Shown: piece after piece, positions 60,190-64,000 of the stretch
How the letters are laid out: every line of letters starts with the position of its first letter
How positions within the stretch are numbered: the first letter of the stretch is position 1
Source: RYN-230 sp036509255
GTDB taxonomy: Bacteria > Actinomycetota > Actinomycetes > Streptosporangiales > Streptosporangiaceae
Length of the DNA: 64,000 bases
Assembly: GCA_036509255.1 (NCBI GenBank)
Contig: DATCFY010000116.1
Location: forward strand, 10,433 to 74,432
Direction of reading: 5' to 3'
The notes under the pieces: model-generated
What the model saw: only the letters and a program-made list of their open reading frames with translations
Told to the model about the DNA's origin: nothing
Database searches by the model: none
Translations under genes and position numbers: made by a program

Positions 60190-61902
60190 GTGCGCTACCG
60201 CAGCGACCAGTGGTACGGCGGGAACGACCGGGACTCCTATATTCACCGTGCCTGGATGCGCCGCGGCCTGCCGCGCAGCGCGTTCACCGGGCGGCCGCAG
60301 ATCGCGATCGCCAACACCGCCTCCGACCTCACCCCGTGCAACAAGCACCTGAACGAGGTCTCGGCCAGCGTCCAGGCCGGTATCTGGGAAGCCGGCGGCA
60401 TCCCGCTGGACATGCCGGTGATGTCGCTGGGCGAGACCCTGGTCAAGCCCACCGCCATGCTGTGGCGCAACCTGGCGGCGATGGCAGCCGAGGAGATGAT
60501 CCGGGCCAACCCGGTCGATGGCGTGGTCCTCCTCGGCGGGTGCGACAAGACCATCCCGGCGCTGCTGATGGCGGCCGCGTCGGTGGACCTGCCCGCCGTG
60601 GTAGTCCCCGGCGGCCCGATGCTCACCGGCCACTTCCGCGGCGTCCCGCTTGGCTGCGGCACGGACGTGTGGCGGCTGTCCGAGGAGGTCCGCGCCGGCA
60701 CCCTGTCCGAGCAGGACTTCCTGGACTCGGAATCGGCGATGATCCGCAGCAAAGGCCACTGCAACACGATGGGCACCGCCTCCACCATGGCCTGCATGGC
60801 GGAAGCGCTGGGCATGACGCTGCCCGGGGTGGCCGGCACCCCGGCCCCGGACAGCCGGCTCCTCGAGTCCGCGCACGCCAGCGGCAAGCTGGCGGTGGAA
60901 CTTGTCTCCTCCGGGCGGACCCCGAGCCAGGTGCTGAGCAAGGGCTCTTTCCGCAACGCCATCGTGGCGCTGGCCGCCATCGGAGGCTCCACGAACGCGG
61001 TGGTGCATCTGCTGGCCATCGCCGGGCGGGCAGGAGTGCCGCTGACCCTGGATGACTTCGACACGATCGGCGCGGACGTCCCCCTGCTGGCCGACCTGGC
61101 CCCGGCCGGCCGGCACCTGATGGACGACCTGTACCGGGCGGGCGGCCTGCTCGCGGTCCTCCGCGAGGTGTCGGACCTGCTCGACCCGGACGCGCTCACG
61201 GTCAGCGGCCGTCCCCTGGCCGCCCACCTGGGCGAGGCCCGGATCTGGGACGAGACCGTGATCCGGCCCAGGTCCGCTCCGCTGCTGGAGAAGGCCGGGA
61301 TCGCGGTGCTGCGCGGCAGCCTGGCCCCCGGCGGCGCCGTCATCAAGCCGGCCGCGGCGACCAAGGAACTGCTCATCCACCGCGGCCCGGCGGTGGTGTT
61401 CGACAGCATCGAGGACTGCCGCGCCCGGCTCGACGATCCGGCTCTGGACGTCACCGAGGACTCGGTGCTGGTGCTGCGAGGCTGCGGGCCACGCGGCTAC
61501 CCAGGCATGCCTGAGGTCGGCAACCTGCCGATCCCGGCCAAGCTGCTCGCCCGCGGAGTGCGGGACATGGTGCGGATCAGCGACGCCCGGATGAGCGGGA
61601 CCGCGTACGGCACGGTCGTGCTGCACACCGTGCCCGAGGGGGCCCTGGGCGGCCCGCTGGCCCGGGTCCGCGACGGCGATCCGATTGTGCTGGACGTGCC
61701 CGGCCGGCGGCTGGACCTCGACCTGCCCGAGGCGGAGCTTGCCCGGCGTGAGCCGGCCGCCGCCATGACCGCAGCGCTCCCAGGCCCCGATCGTGGCTGG
61801 CAGCGCCTGTACATCGACCATGTCCAGCAGGCCGACCGGGGTGCGGACCTGGACTTCCTGGTCGGCTCCAGCGGCCACCAGGTCACCCGCGACTCCCACT
61901 AG
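60190..61902 (+). CDS. IlvD/Edd family dehydratase (sugar-acid dehydratase type)
   Basis: A 570-residue Fe-S dehydratase. Cluster cysteines lie in LTPCNKHLNEV, LLGGCDKTIPALLMAAAS and SKGHCNTMGTASTMACMAEA; family motifs GPRGYPGMPEVG and ISDARMSGTAYG follow. Length and the start YRSDQWYGGNDRDSYIHRAW fit the aldonate (arabinonate/xylonate-type) dehydratase branch more than IlvD of branched-chain synthesis, and no ilv genes are nearby. GTG 60190 has a GAGG site. Exact substrate unknown. Confidence 0.87.
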   Translation: MRYRSDQWYGGNDRDSYIHRAWMRRGLPRSAFTGRPQIAIANTASDLTPCNKHLNEVSASVQAGIWEAGGIPLDMPVMSLGETLVKPTAMLWRNLAAMAAEEMIRANPVDGVVLLGGCDKTIPALLMAAASVDLPAVVVPGGPMLTGHFRGVPLGCGTDVWRLSEEVRAGTLSEQDFLDSESAMIRSKGHCNTMGTASTMACMAEALGMTLPGVAGTPAPDSRLLESAHASGKLAVELVSSGRTPSQVLSKGSFRNAIVALAAIGGSTNAVVHLLAIAGRAGVPLTLDDFDTIGADVPLLADLAPAGRHLMDDLYRAGGLLAVLREVSDLLDPDALTVSGRPLAAHLGEARIWDETVIRPRSAPLLEKAGIAVLRGSLAPGGAVIKPAAATKELLIHRGPAVVFDSIEDCRARLDDPALDVTEDSVLVLRGCGPRGYPGMPEVGNLPIPAKLLARGVRDMVRISDARMSGTAYGTVVLHTVPEGALGGPLARVRDGDPIVLDVPGRRLDLDLPEAELARREPAAAMTAALPGPDRGWQRLYIDHVQQADRGADLDFLVGSSGHQVTRDSH

Positions 61903-62209
61903 CCCCGAACCCCCGGCGCCGCGAGAAGGTTCCGTGATCACGGGCGATTTGCGACACATGAAAATATGGGGGCCGCTGGCCCTGATTGCGACTTTCAATA
62001 GACACCGAATACCAGCTAAGCAGCGATAATCCGGGCAACGCGCAACCCAGCCCGTCCATTAATGCATGGCGGCACCATTTGCTGGGTAAATCCCCGGCGG
62101 ATCCTGACCGTTCCCTGGGGCACAGCCGAGTCCTGCTGCGCCGCAAAGCGGTCTATTACCGGCGGCCCGTCCGGCCGCCGGGCCAATCAGCGTATAACGG
62201 GGGATATAC
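61903..62209. promoter_or_regulatory. Leader/promoter region of the secreted protein gene
   Basis: A 307-base gap with unusually AT-rich stretches (61955-62035). It contains CTGGGTAAATCCC (62082), a perfect 9-bp inverted repeat CCGGCGGCC-CGTCC-GGCCGCCGG (62159-62181), TATAAC (62193-62198) as a possible -10 and GGGGGA (62199-62204) as ribosome site. TATAAC is too close to the GTG for the main promoter unless the mRNA leader is very short. No known riboswitch was recognised. Confidence 0.35.
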
Positions 62210-64000
62210 GTGCGAATTCGTGCGCCTAGGGCGGTAGGCCGCCCAGCCTGGAAACTATCAGCCGGGAAGCGGTCGGCCCGGACACTGCCTGCCTGGAGGT
62301 CGGCCGCTAAGCAGCGAACAGCCTGGAAAGCGGCGCTGGTGCCGGTCACAGTGGCCGTCATCGCCTGCCAGGTAGTTCTGACCGGTCCAGCGTCTGCGAC
62401 CGGGGCCGGCAGCACCCACGGGCATCGGGACGGGAATTCCATCCCGGGCCGGGGCAGCGCGGCATCAGCCGGGATAATGCCGAAAGCCGTTAACGAAGTA
62501 GATTGCAACGGCTGGAGCCCGAAATACAAGTCGGTCCGGCCCGCCATGCGGTCGCTGTGTACGGATCCGGTGCTGCGAAGGGCCGGGAAGAAGGCATCGC
62601 GATTCATCGACAACGGCTGGTATGTCGGGCACGACGAGCCGAGTGTGAAGTTCATCTCGCATGCGCCAGGCTCAGGCAACACGATGAGCTATTTCATGAA
62701 GCTCCCAGTCGATCCGGCCCGCGCGCCTACCGCATCCGGCAGCGTCACCAAGTACGCAGAACTGAGCGTGGCACCGTGGTTCGGGCTCCCGACGTGTGAC
62801 CCGCACTCCTACCCGCAGAACCCTTGCACGCCGGACAGTGACACGAATGTCGGGACGAACACTCCGGACGCGGCCGGGTCCGCGTTCATGGAGTTCCAGT
62901 TCTACCCGCCGGGTTTCGCGCCGTTCATGGATAGCGCGAGCTGCAGCAAGACCCAGTGGTGCAGCGCGCTGACCATCGACAGTGCGGTGTGCACCTACGG
63001 CTTCACGACGTGCAACAACAACTGCCTCGAGCCAGTCAATTTCAGTTACCTGCAGACCAACGGCGTGCCTGCCGGCCCGCCTGGGCCGCAGACCGCCACG
63101 GTCGCGAGTTTCCTGGGCAACAGGCGGACGCTGAAGATGAATCCGGGCGACGTGCTCGAAGCGTCCATCTCCGACCCGTCGTCCGGGCTGACCGTGACTG
63201 TCCGAGATATCAGCACCGGGCAGACCGGATACATGACGGCCAGCGCCCGCAACGGCTTCATGAACACGTCCATCACGGACTGCGCTGGGCACCCTTTCAC
63301 CTTCCACGCGGAGTACAACACCGCACGGAAGCAGAACATGGTGCCCTGGGCCGCGCTGCAGGGCGGCGTGCTGATGGAACAGGAAATCGGTCACTTCGAG
63401 AGCTGCAACCGGGTGCTTCACCGGGACGGGTTCTCGCTCACCGGTTTCGGCCAGTCCTACCGCGACCCGAGGGTGTACCAGACCTGCGGCGGCGGCTCGG
63501 AGGGGCGGCGCAGCCGGGGCGAGGGACCGTGCAATGCGCGGACCGACGCCTGCCGGCATGCGACCGCGCAGGGCACCACCCACCCGATTGCGTGCCCAAC
63601 CAGGGACTCCGGCAGCGGGCAACTCTGCGAGTTCGCCGACGGCTACTGCTTCCCGAAGGGCAGCCGCCCGGTCCTGATCAACCGAAAGCCAGCCCGGGAG
63701 ACAGCACCAGTGGCCGGCTGCTTCGCGGATCAGTACCAGAACGGGGACCTGGACTTCGACGGAACCAGCTACCAGCGCGGCACCTGGCCGAACGGGACTG
63801 CCAACCAGCCGACCGCGCTGCAGTACGTGGGCCCGTTCGACCGGAATGGCCAGCCGTACCCCCAGGTGCAGTTCGAGACCGACGTGGCCGGCTCGGAGTT
63901 CCTGTGCAACACGTCCACCGGGCTGAACTGCACCGCGCCGCCGCTGTCCGCGAAGTTCTACCCGTACTGGTCGCTGACCAGCAAGCGCTGGCTGGGCGGG
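62210..64000 (+). CDS. Secreted hypothetical protein (partial, runs off the window)
   Basis: GTG 62210 (GGGGGA site 5 bases upstream) opens a frame still open at 64000, giving at least 597 residues. A long basic N-terminus with repeated AW(K/R) units (RPAWKLSAGKRS, LPAWRSAAKQRT, AWKAALVP) precedes a signal peptide, VTVAVIACQVVLTGPASA. The mature part is rich in Cys, Asn and aromatic residues (CDPHSYPQNPCTPDSDTN, CTYGFTTCNNNCLEPVNF, ADQYQNGDLDFDG), with many cysteine pairs expected to form disulfides outside the cell. It resembles large extracellular actinobacterial proteins of unknown function. Confidence 0.8.
   Translation, partial: MRIRAPRAVGRPAWKLSAGKRSARTLPAWRSAAKQRTAWKAALVPVTVAVIACQVVLTGPASATGAGSTHGHRDGNSIPGRGSAASAGIMPKAVNEVDCNGWSPKYKSVRPAMRSLCTDPVLRRAGKKASRFIDNGWYVGHDEPSVKFISHAPGSGNTMSYFMKLPVDPARAPTASGSVTKYAELSVAPWFGLPTCDPHSYPQNPCTPDSDTNVGTNTPDAAGSAFMEFQFYPPGFAPFMDSASCSKTQWCSALTIDSAVCTYGFTTCNNNCLEPVNFSYLQTNGVPAGPPGPQTATVASFLGNRRTLKMNPGDVLEASISDPSSGLTVTVRDISTGQTGYMTASARNGFMNTSITDCAGHPFTFHAEYNTARKQNMVPWAALQGGVLMEQEIGHFESCNRVLHRDGFSLTGFGQSYRDPRVYQTCGGGSEGRRSRGEGPCNARTDACRHATAQGTTHPIACPTRDSGSGQLCEFADGYCFPKGSRPVLINRKPARETAPVAGCFADQYQNGDLDFDGTSYQRGTWPNGTANQPTALQYVGPFDRNGQPYPQVQFETDVAGSEFLCNTSTGLNCTAPPLSAKFYPYWSLTSKRWLGG

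Overview
The window is strongly GC-rich, with short intergenic gaps, frequent GTG starts, 4-base start/stop overlaps, many LuxR-type two-component pairs and TetR regulators. Together with an actinobacterial-type group 1h [NiFe]-hydrogenase locus this points to a high-GC soil actinobacterium (Streptosporangiales-like is my guess; the genus cannot be read from the sequence). No rRNA, tRNA or CRISPR array was seen.

Layout. 0-5.4 kb: end of a membrane protein, then a minus-strand run of YoaK/DUF1275, FUSC, a 106-aa hypothetical, DUF4331 and a Tat-exported small protein. 5.7-21.3 kb: a complete high-affinity (atmospheric) H2-oxidation locus. The minus-strand operon runs small subunit, large subunit, NifU/Rieske-like protein, DUF5947, DUF6084, a 499-aa unknown, a 34-aa microprotein and an 85-aa protein. 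A ~750-bp regulatory gap separates it from a divergent ATPase-like/HTH regulator and a YceI protein. The plus-strand maturation operon then runs SIS1, HypC-like, SIS2, protease, hypC, hypD, hypE, hypA, hypB. hypF lies alone at 36.2 kb.

21.4-35.6 kb: an anti-sigma-type ATPase, a two-component system, and a decayed DrrAB-type ABC exporter next to its TetR regulator. A 3.4-kb element has inserted exactly into the Walker A codons of the ABC ATPase. It carries only a large serine integrase, a 71-aa protein and a GT87 glycosyltransferase. A second two-component system sits divergent from an intact ABC transporter. 38.7-40.5 kb: an XRE regulator, a ClpP-like protein without catalytic Ser/His, and a methyltransferase. 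40.5-50.8 kb: a lipid locus bounded by TetR regulators with a Baeyer-Villiger-type monooxygenase, hydrolases, an internally deleted SDR, a patatin, a wax ester/TAG synthase and an acyl-CoA ligase; it resembles the mycobacterial mymA operon.

51-64 kb: a relic serine recombinase, DapA-like and luciferase-like genes, a frameshifted Gfo/Idh oxidoreductase, a DksA-like zinc finger protein, a MarR-MFS pair, two zinc-ribbon membrane proteins, an IlvD/Edd dehydratase, and a secreted protein running off the end.

The most interesting items are the minimal integrase/GT87 element, the paired SIS proteins flanking a HypC-like protein in the hydrogenase maturation operon, and the XRE/pseudo-ClpP/methyltransferase module. 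Several indels (ABC genes, SDR, RHH gene, recombinase, Gfo/Idh) suggest local gene decay or assembly error.
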